DNA of 58,900 nucleotides, from the NCBI GenBank assembly GCA_021816925.1, contig JAKAWQ010000016.1, forward strand, positions 1 to 58,900, given 5' to 3'. Source of the DNA: Pseudomonadota bacterium (GTDB taxonomy: Bacteria > Pseudomonadota > Alphaproteobacteria > Acetobacterales > Acetobacteraceae). Positions 18,645 to 27,186 of the stretch are shown piece by piece. The notes under the pieces are model-generated. The model made no database searches. It had not been told where the DNA came from and was given only the letters and a program-made list of their open reading frames with translations. A program made the position numbers and the translations under genes. How positions within the stretch are numbered: position 1 is the first letter of the stretch; each line of letters opens with the position of its first letter.

Positions 18645-19147
18645 TTGCAAGACCCCCTTAACCGGCTTGCGGCGTCCGCCGCGCGGCCACCCCCCACTCC
18701 GTTCGCGCCCGCGCGGCCCGTGCCGCCCGCCGGCACCATACCGAGTGGATCGGACCAGGGTCAATCTAAAGGCGAGGGCGTTCCCGGACGCCGCGGTCGG
18801 GTCATAGCCGCCCGGGTTTCAATTTCTTCCAATCTACTCCAGCGGCGGCTCTTTTTTCAACTTCCCTCTCGCATTTCTTCACATGGAGAAGCCTTTCAAC
18901 TTCGCTCTCGCCCTTCTCCAGGGGGAGGCCTTATTTCAATTTCCCTCGCCCCCTTCTTCAGGGGGAGAGGGCAGAGTGAGGGGATGGATCCCCGTTCGCA
19001 ACACCCGAGCAAGCCGCACGACTCCCCTCACCCAGCCCTCTTTCCGCGCGAATAGCCGTTGGACAGAGCTTTTGCCGCGCCCTCCACGGTGCCATGAACC
19101 GGTAATCCGACCTCACCGCCCCGGATGAATTGCCCCGGAGGGCACCC
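18645..19147. other. Intergenic gap between tssA and tssB
   Basis: About 500 bp with no convincing gene. The part near tssB should carry that operon's promoter and leader; I cannot place -35/-10 boxes with confidence. From 18852 to 19045 it is made of imperfect repeats and a large palindrome, annotated separately. An open frame across 18883-19128 is low-complexity sequence made by those repeats and is not supported as a gene. Confidence 0.7.
18852..19045. repeat. Imperfect tandem hairpin repeats plus long palindrome
   Basis: Three imperfect units of about 37-39 bp start near 18855, 18894 and 18931. Each has a TTTCAACTTC/TTTCAATTTC-like lead and a small internal hairpin; in unit 3, CCCCC pairs with GGGGG. 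Then 18961-18983 (a GAGAGGGCAGAGTGAGGGG core) is complementary to 19024-19045, with about 40 nt between the arms. The CCCTCACCC/AGAGGG words resemble dispersed intergenic palindromes common in alphaproteobacterial genomes. It may act as a terminator after tssA or be a mobile REP-like element. Confidence 0.7.
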
Positions 19148-20257
19148 TCACTTCTTTGGTTCGGGCGGCGGCGGCTTGATCCCGAGGCTGTTCAAGATCG
19201 CCGTCCGCGCGGCGAGGTCCGGCACAAGTTCGACCAAAAGATCGGGCCACGGGAGCCGGCCGCGCCGCGCCGCCTCCTCGAGCGTGTAGGCGAGCGGCGA
19301 ATGCGGCTCGGTCCGGCGGAAGAAGGCGGCAATCCGATCGAGCTCGGCGAGCATGCCCTCGCGCGTCTCCGCCGGTGCGGCCGGCCGCGCCGCCGCCCCG
19401 GTCTCGACGGCGGCCTCCTCCCCGGCCGGCCCGGGCTCGGCGGCCACGGCCTCCGCTGGCGCGTGACGTTCGATCACCGCGGCAATCTGCCCCAGGAGAT
19501 CCCGCACCCGGCTGGTCGGCGGCCCGTCCGCCCCCGCCGCCGCATCCAGCGCCTCGCCAAGCGCGCCCCACGCTGCGATGGCGGCGCGGCAGGCCTCGCG
19601 CAGCACCTTGAAATGCGCCGGGCCTGCCGCCCGCGCCTCTTGCTCCAACTGTTCGAGCGGCAGAACGCCAGCGGCTATTCGGGCTTGGCGCCGCGCCGCA
19701 TCGCCGATCCCCTGCACCTCCTGCGCCTGCTCGTACTGCCAATAGGCGAGTGCGGTTCCGTCGGCCCGGCGGAACAGCGTGAGTTTGCGCAGCGGCTGGA
19801 TCAACGTGCCGTCCCCGCCCTCGCCATTCAAACCCGTCACCGGCGCGACGCGCGTAGCCACGCCTTCTTCGTCGGCCGTCGGGTAGAGGCCGCTTTCCCA
19901 ATAGCGTTGCACGAGCCCCGACATCAGTTGCGCCCCCGCCGCCAGCCCGACCAGCCCGTCGCTGCGCACGAGCGCCTCGGTGAGCCAGGCCGCAATCTCG
20001 AGGTCCTTCGATTTCTCGGCGAGCGCCTTGATGCCGAGCTCGCGGATGGTGCGCCATTGCAACGGCGGCGGCCCTTCGGCGGCGGCGTCTGAGTCCGCCG
20101 TGCGCTCCGCTGCCCGCGCTTCCGAGCGCGCATCGCGCAGCCGGTAATAAGTCGATTGCGGCGAGAAATCCTGGCGCAGATCAACGCCTGCCGGCGCCTC
20201 GCCCGCGACCGGCGCGAGCAGAGCCGCAAGATCGATTCCCTCCGGTATCCGAGCCAT
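19148..20257 (-). CDS. tssA: T6SS assembly protein TssA (ImpA)
   Basis: A 369-residue protein. The ATG that begins MARIPEGIDLAALLAPVAG is chosen over a GTG 12 codons upstream, whose extra residues are a run of Glu. The ImpA N-terminal domain signature GEAPAGVDLRQD is at about 20-40, followed by WRTIRELGIKALAEKSKDLEIAAWLTEALVR (in parts) and GYWESGLYPT-like YWESGLYP. An Ala/Pro-rich linker leads to a C-terminal PHSPLAYTLEEAARRGRLPW segment typical of short TssA proteins. TssA coordinates baseplate and sheath-tube polymerisation. It is transcribed divergently from clpV. Confidence 0.93.
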   Translation of the reverse strand: MARIPEGIDLAALLAPVAGEAPAGVDLRQDFSPQSTYYRLRDARSEARAAERTADSDAAAEGPPPLQWRTIRELGIKALAEKSKDLEIAAWLTEALVRSDGLVGLAAGAQLMSGLVQRYWESGLYPTADEEGVATRVAPVTGLNGEGGDGTLIQPLRKLTLFRRADGTALAYWQYEQAQEVQGIGDAARRQARIAAGVLPLEQLEQEARAAGPAHFKVLREACRAAIAAWGALGEALDAAAGADGPPTSRVRDLLGQIAAVIERHAPAEAVAAEPGPAGEEAAVETGAAARPAAPAETREGMLAELDRIAAFFRRTEPHSPLAYTLEEAARRGRLPWPDLLVELVPDLAARTAILNSLGIKPPPPEPKK

Positions 20258-20334
20258 TCCGACTTCCTCTTCTTCCTCGCGGGCGCTATGCACGTCCGCG
20301 TGACGATGCCCTTAACCCTTAGCACGTGCGCGTG

Positions 20335-20353
20335 ATCCGCCGGAGCGGCGGAT
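20335..20353. promoter_or_regulatory. Inverted repeat in divergent tssA/clpV promoter region
   Basis: A perfect 7-bp inverted repeat (ATCCGCC, 5-nt spacer, GGCGGAT) lies in the 180 bp between the divergent tssA and clpV starts. A second one follows at 20366-20371/20384-20389 (GGGTTC/GAACCC, 12-nt spacer). The position suits an operator controlling both directions. No regulator gene is visible nearby, so function is inference. Confidence 0.4.
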
Positions 20354-20437
20354 TGCGCCGCTCTCGGGTTCGCCGCAAAAGAAGAACCCTTGCCGGGCGC
20401 CAGTCCCTGCATCGGGGCCGCTCGTAGGAGGAGACGG

Positions 20438-23074
20438 ATGGCCGCGATCGATCTCAAGTCCCTGGTCGCCCACCTCAACGACCCCTCTCGCCGCGCGCTC
20501 GAAGCGGCGGCCGGGCTGACCCTCTCGCGCAGCCATTACAATGTCGAGATCGAGCATTGGCTGCTCAAGCTTGCCGAGGCCACCGACAACGATCTTGCCG
20601 CCATCCTGCGCCATTATGAGGCCGATGCCGGCCGCCTCATCACCGACCTCAATCGCGGCCTCGACCGGCTGAAAACCGGGAATGCACGCGCTCCCGGTCT
20701 TTCGCCCGACATCGTCGAGCTCGCGAAGCAGGCCTGGCTGCTCGCCTCGCTCGAACAGGGCTTCCCCCGCATCCGCTCCGGCCATCTGCTCTGGGCCCTG
20801 CTTGCCGACGAGACGCTCGCCCAGCGCGGGCGCGCGGCCTCGAGCCAATTGCTCAAGATTTCACCGGATCTTCTCAAGCGCGACTTCCAGGCCGTCACCG
20901 CGGGCTCGAGCGAAGCCACCGCACCCCCGACAGCGAATGGCGCAGCCGCGGCGGCAGCCGAGCCCGGCATGGCGCGGCCGGGCGGTTCGGCGGCACTCGA
21001 TCAGTTCACGATCGACCTCACGGCACGCGCAAAGTCAGGAAAAATCGACCCCATCCTCGGCCGTGATACAGAGATCCGCCAGCTCGTCGATATCCTGACC
21101 AGGCGGCGGCAGAACAACCCGATCCTGACGGGTGAGGCCGGCGTCGGCAAAACGGCGGTCGTCGAGGGCTTCGCCGCGCGCATCGCCGAAGGGGACGTGC
21201 CGCCCGCCCTCAAGGACGTCGTCGTGCGCACGCTCGATCTCGGCCTGTTGCAGGCCGGCGCTGGCGTCAAAGGAGAGTTCGAAAATCGTTTGAAGAACGT
21301 TATCGAAGAGACCAAAGCCAGCCCGAAGCCGATCATCCTCTTCATCGACGAAGCCCACACCATGATCGGCGCCGGCGGGCAGGCCGGTCAGAACGACGCG
21401 GCCAACCTGCTCAAGCCCGCGCTCGCACGCGGCGAACTGCGCACCATCGCCGCCACCACCTGGGCCGAATACAAAAAATACTTCGAGAAAGACGCCGCCC
21501 TCTCCCGCCGCTTCCAGGTGGTCAAGGTCGAGGAACCGTCCGAACCGATTGCCATCGCCATGATCCGCGGGCTGGTCGACACTCTTGAGGCGCACCACAA
21601 GGTCCGCATCCTCGACGAGGCAGTGACGGAGGCGGTCAGGCTCTCGGCCCGCTTCATCCCAAGCCGCCAGCTTCCCGACAAGGCCGTCTCCTTGCTCGAC
21701 ACCGCCTGCGCGCGCGTGGCCATGAGCCAGTCCGCCATTCCCGCCCCGATCGAGGATCGCCGCCGCCGCATCTGGCTGATCGACACCGAGCTCGGCATCC
21801 TCGATCGCGAGATCGCCGCCGGCGCCGAGCACGGTCAGCGCCGAAACGAACTTCAGGAGGAACGACAAAAGGCCGAGGAGGAGCTGAAATCGCTCGAGGC
21901 GCGTTGGGAAGAGGAAAAAAAGCTTGCGGCCGCGATCGCCGCCACGCGCGCCGCGATCGAGGATCCGGCAAACACGGAGGACAAGGACGCTCTGCGCCGC
22001 AAACTCGCCGAGGACAACGCGGCCCTGAAGACGCTGCAGGGTGAGCAGCCGCTGATCTTCCCGGTCGTCGATGGCCAGGCGATCGCCGAAATCGTCGAAG
22101 GCTGGACCGGCATCCCGGCCGGCCGCATGCAGTCCGACGAGATCCGCACCGTCCTCAACCTGAGCGAGGCAATGGGCCGGCGCATCGTCGGCCAGCCACA
22201 TGCGCTCGAGGCGGTGGCCCAGGCAATCCGCACCTCGCGCGCCAAGCTCACCGATCCGAGGAAGCCGATCGGCGTCTTCCTCATGGTCGGCACCTCCGGC
22301 GTCGGCAAGACCGAAACCGCACTGGCGCTCGCCGATCTCCTCTACGGCGGAGAGCAGAACATCACCGTCATCAACATGAGCGAGTTCAAGGAGGAGCACA
22401 AAGTGAGCCTCCTGATGGGCAGCCCGCCCGGGTATGTCGGCTACGGCGAGGGTGGCATCCTCACCGAGGCGGTGCGTCGGCGCCCTTATTCGGTGATCCT
22501 GCTCGACGAGATGGAGAAGGCGCATCCGGGCGTGCAGGACATCTTCTTCCAGGTGTTCGACAAGGGCATGATGAAAGATGGCGAAGGCCGCGACATCGAC
22601 TTCAAGAACACCGTCATCATCATGACCTCGAACGCCGGCACGGACCTTATCACCAAGCTGTTCGCCGACCCCGAGACCGCGCCCGACGCCGCGGGGCTCG
22701 GCGAGGCGCTGCGCCCGGAACTGATGAAGCATTTCCGGCCCGCCTTCCTCGGCCGCGTCACACTCGTGCCCTATTTCCCGCTCTCCGAGGACATCATCCG
22801 CCAGATCACGGGGCTCCAGCTCGAGCGTATCCGCCGCCGTGTCCACGATTCCTACCGCGCCGAGTTCGCCTACGAACCGGCGCTGGTCGAGACGATCGCC
22901 GCACGTTGCACGGAAAGCTCCTCCGGCGCGCGCAACGTCGAAAACATCCTCTCGCGCACGCTTCTCCCGGAGCTTTCGGCGGAGATCCTCGCGCGATTGG
23001 CTGCGGGCAACCCGGTCAGCCGGGTGTCCGTCGGAATGGACCCGTCCGGGTCGTTCCGCTACCAGGTGCACTAA
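20438..23074 (+). CDS. clpV: T6SS AAA+ ATPase ClpV (TssH)
   Basis: An 878-residue protein. The ATG follows TAGGAGGAGACGG, so the upstream in-frame 16 codons are excluded. An N-terminal Clp-N domain is followed by AAA-1 (Walker A GEAGVGKT near 231, Walker B ILFIDEAH near 300), a coiled-coil middle domain rich in Glu/Lys/Arg (about 460-540), AAA-2 (Walker A GTSGVGKT near 617, Walker B VILLDEMEKAH near 686) and a C-terminal ClpB-D2-like domain. ClpV disassembles contracted TssB/C sheath. Full length and intact. Its start is divergent from tssA, and hcp follows 34 bp later. Confidence 0.97.
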   Translation: MAAIDLKSLVAHLNDPSRRALEAAAGLTLSRSHYNVEIEHWLLKLAEATDNDLAAILRHYEADAGRLITDLNRGLDRLKTGNARAPGLSPDIVELAKQAWLLASLEQGFPRIRSGHLLWALLADETLAQRGRAASSQLLKISPDLLKRDFQAVTAGSSEATAPPTANGAAAAAAEPGMARPGGSAALDQFTIDLTARAKSGKIDPILGRDTEIRQLVDILTRRRQNNPILTGEAGVGKTAVVEGFAARIAEGDVPPALKDVVVRTLDLGLLQAGAGVKGEFENRLKNVIEETKASPKPIILFIDEAHTMIGAGGQAGQNDAANLLKPALARGELRTIAATTWAEYKKYFEKDAALSRRFQVVKVEEPSEPIAIAMIRGLVDTLEAHHKVRILDEAVTEAVRLSARFIPSRQLPDKAVSLLDTACARVAMSQSAIPAPIEDRRRRIWLIDTELGILDREIAAGAEHGQRRNELQEERQKAEEELKSLEARWEEEKKLAAAIAATRAAIEDPANTEDKDALRRKLAEDNAALKTLQGEQPLIFPVVDGQAIAEIVEGWTGIPAGRMQSDEIRTVLNLSEAMGRRIVGQPHALEAVAQAIRTSRAKLTDPRKPIGVFLMVGTSGVGKTETALALADLLYGGEQNITVINMSEFKEEHKVSLLMGSPPGYVGYGEGGILTEAVRRRPYSVILLDEMEKAHPGVQDIFFQVFDKGMMKDGEGRDIDFKNTVIIMTSNAGTDLITKLFADPETAPDAAGLGEALRPELMKHFRPAFLGRVTLVPYFPLSEDIIRQITGLQLERIRRRVHDSYRAEFAYEPALVETIAARCTESSSGARNVENILSRTLLPELSAEILARLAAGNPVSRVSVGMDPSGSFRYQVH

Positions 23075-23108
23075 GGCTTCGTCGCAGCAGCACAGTCAGG
23101 AGGTTTGC

Positions 23109-23588
23109 ATGGCTCTCTACATGAAGTACGGCAGCATCGACGGCAACGTAGAAACAGTAGGCTACGACAAGTGGATCCAGGTCAACTCGTTCCAGTGGGG
23201 CGTCGGGCGCGGCATCAGTTCGCCCATGGGCACCTCGGAAGACCGTGAGGCATCGCATCCGTCCGTTTCGGAGATCACGGTCACGAAGGAAATGGACGTC
23301 GCGACCAACAAACTCCTCGAGGACGCGCTCGGCGGCGCAATGAACACGAAGGTCGAGATCGCATACGTGACCACCGGAAAGAACGAGGTGAAGGAGTTTC
23401 TTCGCTACATCCTGACGAATACGGCGGTGAGCGGCTATTCGGTCAGTAGCGGCGGGGACCGCCCGAGCGAGTCCCTTTCGCTCAACTTCACCAAGGTGGA
23501 AATCAAATACACCGCCCTCAATGTGGACGAGAGCGGCAATCCCGCCAGCACGACGTATGACCTTGCCAAGCTGAAGCTGAACGGCTGA
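23109..23588 (+). CDS. hcp: T6SS tube protein Hcp (TssD)
   Basis: A 159-residue protein with ATG and a CAGGAGG site, 34 bp after clpV. The sequence is a textbook Hcp1: MALYMKYGSIDGNV, WIQVNSFQWGVGRG, SEITVTKEMDVATNKLLEDAL and C-terminal LNFTKVEIKYTALN. Hcp hexamers form the tube propelled out of the cell and can carry effectors in their lumen. There is no C-terminal effector extension. It is followed by a strong hairpin. Confidence 0.97.
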   Translation: MALYMKYGSIDGNVETVGYDKWIQVNSFQWGVGRGISSPMGTSEDREASHPSVSEITVTKEMDVATNKLLEDALGGAMNTKVEIAYVTTGKNEVKEFLRYILTNTAVSGYSVSSGGDRPSESLSLNFTKVEIKYTALNVDESGNPASTTYDLAKLKLNG

Positions 23589-23599
23589 GCCCGAACGGG

Positions 23600-23636
23600 C
23601 CGCCGCGGACCGGGAAATCGAGCCCCGGTCCGGCGG
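23600..23636. terminator. Bidirectional hairpin between convergent hcp and ABC ATPase genes
   Basis: Arms 23600-23614 and 23623-23636 pair almost perfectly (CCGCCGCGGACCGGG against CCCCGGTCCGGCGG, one bulge) around an 8-nt loop. It fills the gap between the hcp stop and the stop of the converging ATPase gene. There is no clear T-run on either side, so Rho-independent termination would be weak by the classical rule. The placement fits a shared terminator. Confidence 0.65.
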
Positions 23637-24374
23637 TCAGGCTTCCTCGAGCTCAACGGAAAGCGCACGCAAGGCAGCCGTATGGGGATGCGCGACCCTT
23701 CCGGCGCGCAGGTCTTGCACACAGAGCGTCTCGACCATCTCGCCCGCCTGCATCACCCCGATCACCGGGCAGAGATGCGCGACAACGGCGAGGTTGTGGC
23801 TGACCAGAATGTATGTGAGCCCGCGCGCCGCCTGCAGATCCGAGAGCAGATTGAGCATCTCGGCCTGCACCGAAACGTCGAGCGCGCTGGTCGGCTCGTC
23901 GAGCAGCAGCACTTCCGGCCCTGCGATCAGCGCGCGCGCGATCGCCACGCGCTGGCGCTGGCCGCCCGAAAGCTGGTGCGGGTAGCGGAAGCGGAGCTGG
24001 GCCGAGAGCGAAACCTCCTCGAGCGCGCGTGGCACGCGCGCATCGATGCCCTCGATGCCGTGCACGATCAGCGGTTCGGCAAGCTGGCGGTCGATCGTCT
24101 GGCGCGGATGCAAAGAGCCGTAGGGATCCTGGAACACCATCTGCACGCGGCGGAAAAAGGCCCGCGTGCGTTGCCGGCCGAGCGCTGTTCCCTCGAGCAG
24201 AATGCGCCCCTGCCAGTCGCGGTTGAGCCCCGCGATCGCGCGCAGGATGCTCGACTTTCCCGAGCCCGATTCCCCGACGATGCCGAAATTGGTCCCCTTC
24301 GCCACCGCGAATGACACACCCTTGACCACCTCCTCACGCCCGAAGCGGATTCCGAGGCCCTCGACGGCGATCAC
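23637..24374 (-). CDS. Peptide ABC transporter ATPase, DppF/OppF type, short form (cluster 1)
   Basis: A 245-residue protein overlapping the upstream ATPase gene by ATGA. Walker A GESGSGKSS, Q-loop FQDPYGSLHPR, signature LSGGQRQRVAIARAL and Walker B LLLDEPTSALD are intact. It ends soon after the His-switch region and lacks the roughly 70-residue C-terminal oligopeptide-transporter domain with the GCxFxxRCxxxxxxC motif that usual DppD/DppF carry. It should couple ATP hydrolysis to import through the two permeases of the same operon. Confidence 0.9.
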   Translation of the reverse strand: MIAVEGLGIRFGREEVVKGVSFAVAKGTNFGIVGESGSGKSSILRAIAGLNRDWQGRILLEGTALGRQRTRAFFRRVQMVFQDPYGSLHPRQTIDRQLAEPLIVHGIEGIDARVPRALEEVSLSAQLRFRYPHQLSGGQRQRVAIARALIAGPEVLLLDEPTSALDVSVQAEMLNLLSDLQAARGLTYILVSHNLAVVAHLCPVIGVMQAGEMVETLCVQDLRAGRVAHPHTAALRALSVELEEA

Positions 24375-25219
24375 GCAGCCTCCCAGGCCCGATCCGCCTC
24401 CCAGGCCGGATCCCGCGCCAGCACGGAAAGCCTCGCGCGCGGCCGCTTGAGGCTCGGCAGGCAGGCGAGCAGGCCTTGCGTGTAGGGATGGCGGCTTTGC
24501 GCGAGATCAGTGGCGCGCAGCGTCTCGACCACCCGCCCGGCATACATGACGAAAATGCGGTCGCAGAAATGCGAGACAAGCGGCAGGTCATGGCTGATCA
24601 GGATCAGCCCCATGCCGCGCCGCGAAACGAGATCTTCGATCAGGCGCAGGATCTCCGCCTGCACGGTCGCATCGAGCGCGCTCGTCGGCTCGTCCGCGAT
24701 CAGCAGTTCGGGATCGGCGGCCAGCATCATCGCGATCATCACCCGCTGGCCCATCCCGCCCGAAAGCTCGTGCGGATAGCGCCCGGCAATGCGTGCCGGA
24801 TCGCGGATCAGTACCTGGCCCATCAGATCGACCGCGGCGGCGTGTGACGCCCGGCGCGAGAGGCGCTTGTGCAGCCTGAGCGGCTCAGCGATCTGCTCCC
24901 CCGCGGTCATCACCGGATTGAGCGCGAATTTCGGGTCCTGCAACACAAGCCCGGCGCGCCGGCCGCGGATCGCACCGAGCACGCGCGCCGGTGCGCTCAT
25001 CAGATCGATGCCGTCGAAGAGAAGCCGGCGAGCCCGCACCACCGCCTCGGGTGGCGTCAGGCGCAGAATCGCGCGCGCAGTGAGGGACTTTCCCGACCCC
25101 GATTCACCGACGATGCCGACCTTCTCCGCCCCCATCGCCAGCGAGACACCGCGCACCGCAGGCACAAGCCCGCGCGGACCTGGAAAGCCGATATGCAGGT
25201 CCTCGACCTCGACCCGCAT
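24371..25219 (-). CDS. Peptide ABC transporter ATPase, DppD/OppD type, short form (cluster 1)
   Basis: A 282-residue protein. Walker A GESGSGKSL, Q-loop LQDPKFALNPV, signature LSGGMGQRVMIAMML and Walker [13 protein letters not shown] are all present. After YTQGLLACLPSLKRPR the protein ends in a short acidic tail without the Cys motif of the oligopeptide-transporter C-terminal domain. It is separated from the permease gene by 3 bp and overlaps the next ATPase by 4 bp. Confidence 0.9.
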   Translation of the reverse strand: MRVEVEDLHIGFPGPRGLVPAVRGVSLAMGAEKVGIVGESGSGKSLTARAILRLTPPEAVVRARRLLFDGIDLMSAPARVLGAIRGRRAGLVLQDPKFALNPVMTAGEQIAEPLRLHKRLSRRASHAAAVDLMGQVLIRDPARIAGRYPHELSGGMGQRVMIAMMLAADPELLIADEPTSALDATVQAEILRLIEDLVSRRGMGLILISHDLPLVSHFCDRIFVMYAGRVVETLRATDLAQSRHPYTQGLLACLPSLKRPRARLSVLARDPAWEADRAWEAA

Positions 25220-25222
25220 GTC

Positions 25223-26161
25223 TCAGCGAGCCTTCGGATCGAGCACGTCGCGCAGGCCGTCACCGAGCAGGTTGAAGGCAAGCGCCGCGGCGAAGATGGC
25301 AATGCCCGGCGCGGTCGGCACCCACCATTGCTGCAGGATATAGTCGCGCGAGGTGGCGATCATCGTGCCCCACTCCGCCGCCGGCGGCTGCGCGCCCATG
25401 CCGAGAAAGCCCAAGCCCGCTGCCGTGAGGATGATCCCGGCCATGTCGAGGCTGACACGCACGATGACGCTCGAAAGCGCGAGCGGGACGATGTGGCGGA
25501 GGATGATGCGCCCGTTGCCCGCGCCGGTGAGGCGAATGGCGGCGATGAAATCGGCGTTGCGCACCGTGAGCGCATCTGCCCGCGCGAGCCGCGCATAGGG
25601 CGGCCAGGAAGTGAGCGCGATCGCAATCACCGCGCTCTCGATCCCGGGCTTGAGCGCAGCCACGAAGGCCAGCGCCAGGATCAGCCGCGGAAAGGCGAGA
25701 AAGATGTCGGTGAGCCGCATCAGTATGCGGTCGGCGAAGCCGCCGAGGTAGCCCGCGACGCAACCGACCAGAAGGCCGAACGGCGCGACCAGCGCCACCA
25801 CCGCGAGCACCATGCCGAGCGTGATCCGCCCGCCATAGAGGAGCCGCGAGAGCACGTCCCGCCCGAGCCCGTCCGTGCCGAACCAATGCGCCGCCGAGGG
25901 CGCCGCAAGCCGATCGCCGAGGTCCTGCGCATAGGGATTGTACGGCGCGATCAGGGGGGCCGCGAGCGAAAGCAGGACCAGCAGCAGCACGACAATCAGG
26001 CCGCCGAGCGCCAGGTGGTTCGCCGCGAACCGCCGCCAGCCGCGATAGAACTCGGCCCAGGCGGTCTGCCGCCGCGAGGTCGGGGTCTCGGAAAGCAGCC
26101 AGTCACGCCAGGAAAGTGCCCGCGCCGCCTCGACAACCAGGGGCTTCGTTCCCTCGTTCAT
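25223..26161 (-). CDS. Peptide ABC transporter permease, DppC/OppC type (cluster 1)
   Basis: A 312-residue protein. The ATG overlaps the preceding permease stop (ATGA); longer in-frame starts lie inside that gene. An N-terminal OppC-N segment with one helix (ALGGLIVVLLLVLLSLAA) precedes HWFGTDGLGRDVLSRLLYGGR, the family's conserved loop. The EAA-type cytoplasmic motif lies around AIRLTGAGNGRIILRHIVPLA. About six membrane helices are expected. It pairs with the DppB-type permease to form the channel. Confidence 0.93.
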   Translation of the reverse strand: MNEGTKPLVVEAARALSWRDWLLSETPTSRRQTAWAEFYRGWRRFAANHLALGGLIVVLLLVLLSLAAPLIAPYNPYAQDLGDRLAAPSAAHWFGTDGLGRDVLSRLLYGGRITLGMVLAVVALVAPFGLLVGCVAGYLGGFADRILMRLTDIFLAFPRLILALAFVAALKPGIESAVIAIALTSWPPYARLARADALTVRNADFIAAIRLTGAGNGRIILRHIVPLALSSVIVRVSLDMAGIILTAAGLGFLGMGAQPPAAEWGTMIATSRDYILQQWWVPTAPGIAIFAAALAFNLLGDGLRDVLDPKAR

Positions 26162-27186
26162 TGCACGCGCGGATCGAGCAGCCTGTAGGCGAGGTCTGCC
26201 AGCAGGTTGAGACCGACATAGACGCAGCCGATCACCAGCGTCGCCCCGAGCACGGCGCTCATGTCGGCGTTGAGGAGCGAAGTTGTCAGGTAGAGCCCGA
26301 GCCCCGGCCAGCTGAACACCGTCTCGGTCAGAACCGCACCCTCGAGCAGGCTCGCATAGGCAAGGGCCAGCACCGTCACCAGGCCGACCGAGATGTTGCC
26401 GAAGGCATGCCGCCACAACACCAGACGCTCCGGCACCCCCTTGGCGCGCGCCGTGATGATGTACTCGGAGCCCAACGCATCGAGCATGAAGGCGCGCGTC
26501 ATGCGTGTGATGTAGGCAAGGCTGTAGAGCGCGAGCACGAGCGCCGGCTGGATAAGGTGGGCAAACGCACTCTGGAAGGCGCCCCAATTCCCGGAGAGCG
26601 CCGCGTCCACCACCAGCATCCCGGTGATGCGCGGCACGATCCCCTCGTAGGCAACGCCGATCTGGCCGGAGCCGGGCAGCCAGCCGAGCTTCACATAAAG
26701 CACAAGCAGGAAGAGAAGCCCGAGCACGAACACCGGGATCGACTGGCCGGAAAGGCTGACCACGCGCACGAGATGATCGAAGCGCGAGCCCGGCCTGGCG
26801 GCGGCGAGCACCCCGGCCGGCACGCCGACGAGCACGGCCAGGATGATGGCGGCGGTGGCAAGCTCAAAGGTGCGCGGAAAGAAATGCAGGATATCGGACG
26901 TGACGGCGTGGCTCGTCATCACCGAATGGCCAAGGTTGCCCGCGGCGAGACGGCGGAGATAGATCAGGAACTGCACCGGCAGCGGCTTGTCGAGGCCAAG
27001 CTCCTGCCGGATATGCGCAACCACCGAGGGGGGTGCGTGATCGCCGGCGATTGCCACCACCGGATCGATCGGCATCACGCGCCCGATGAAGAAAGTGACA
27101 AGGATCAGCCCGAACAGCGTAACCGGGATGCTGGCGGCTCCGGCCGAGAGGGCGCGGAGCCGCCGCGCACCGCGCCCCCAGCTCAC
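26158..27186 (-). CDS. Peptide ABC transporter permease, DppB/OppB type (cluster 1)
   Basis: A 342-residue protein starting at a GTG that overlaps the substrate-binding protein stop (GTGA). It has an N-terminal helix with a TFFIGRVMPIDPV segment, then LGLDKPLPVQFLIYL, and the EAA motif region ARAKGVPERLVLWRHAFGN. The C-terminal LLADLAYRLLDPRVQ is the usual family ending. About six transmembrane helices. Confidence 0.93.
   Translation of the reverse strand: MSWGRGARRLRALSAGAASIPVTLFGLILVTFFIGRVMPIDPVVAIAGDHAPPSVVAHIRQELGLDKPLPVQFLIYLRRLAAGNLGHSVMTSHAVTSDILHFFPRTFELATAAIILAVLVGVPAGVLAAARPGSRFDHLVRVVSLSGQSIPVFVLGLLFLLVLYVKLGWLPGSGQIGVAYEGIVPRITGMLVVDAALSGNWGAFQSAFAHLIQPALVLALYSLAYITRMTRAFMLDALGSEYIITARAKGVPERLVLWRHAFGNISVGLVTVLALAYASLLEGAVLTETVFSWPGLGLYLTTSLLNADMSAVLGATLVIGCVYVGLNLLADLAYRLLDPRVQ

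Noticed and set aside
18883-19128. 81-codon frame in the tssA-tssB gap
   Set aside because: Made of the hairpin repeats, with no ribosome site and no protein-like features.
20390-23071. Minus-strand frame of more than 670 codons opposite clpV
   Set aside because: Antisense of a highly conserved ATPase; composition follows the complement of clpV codons.
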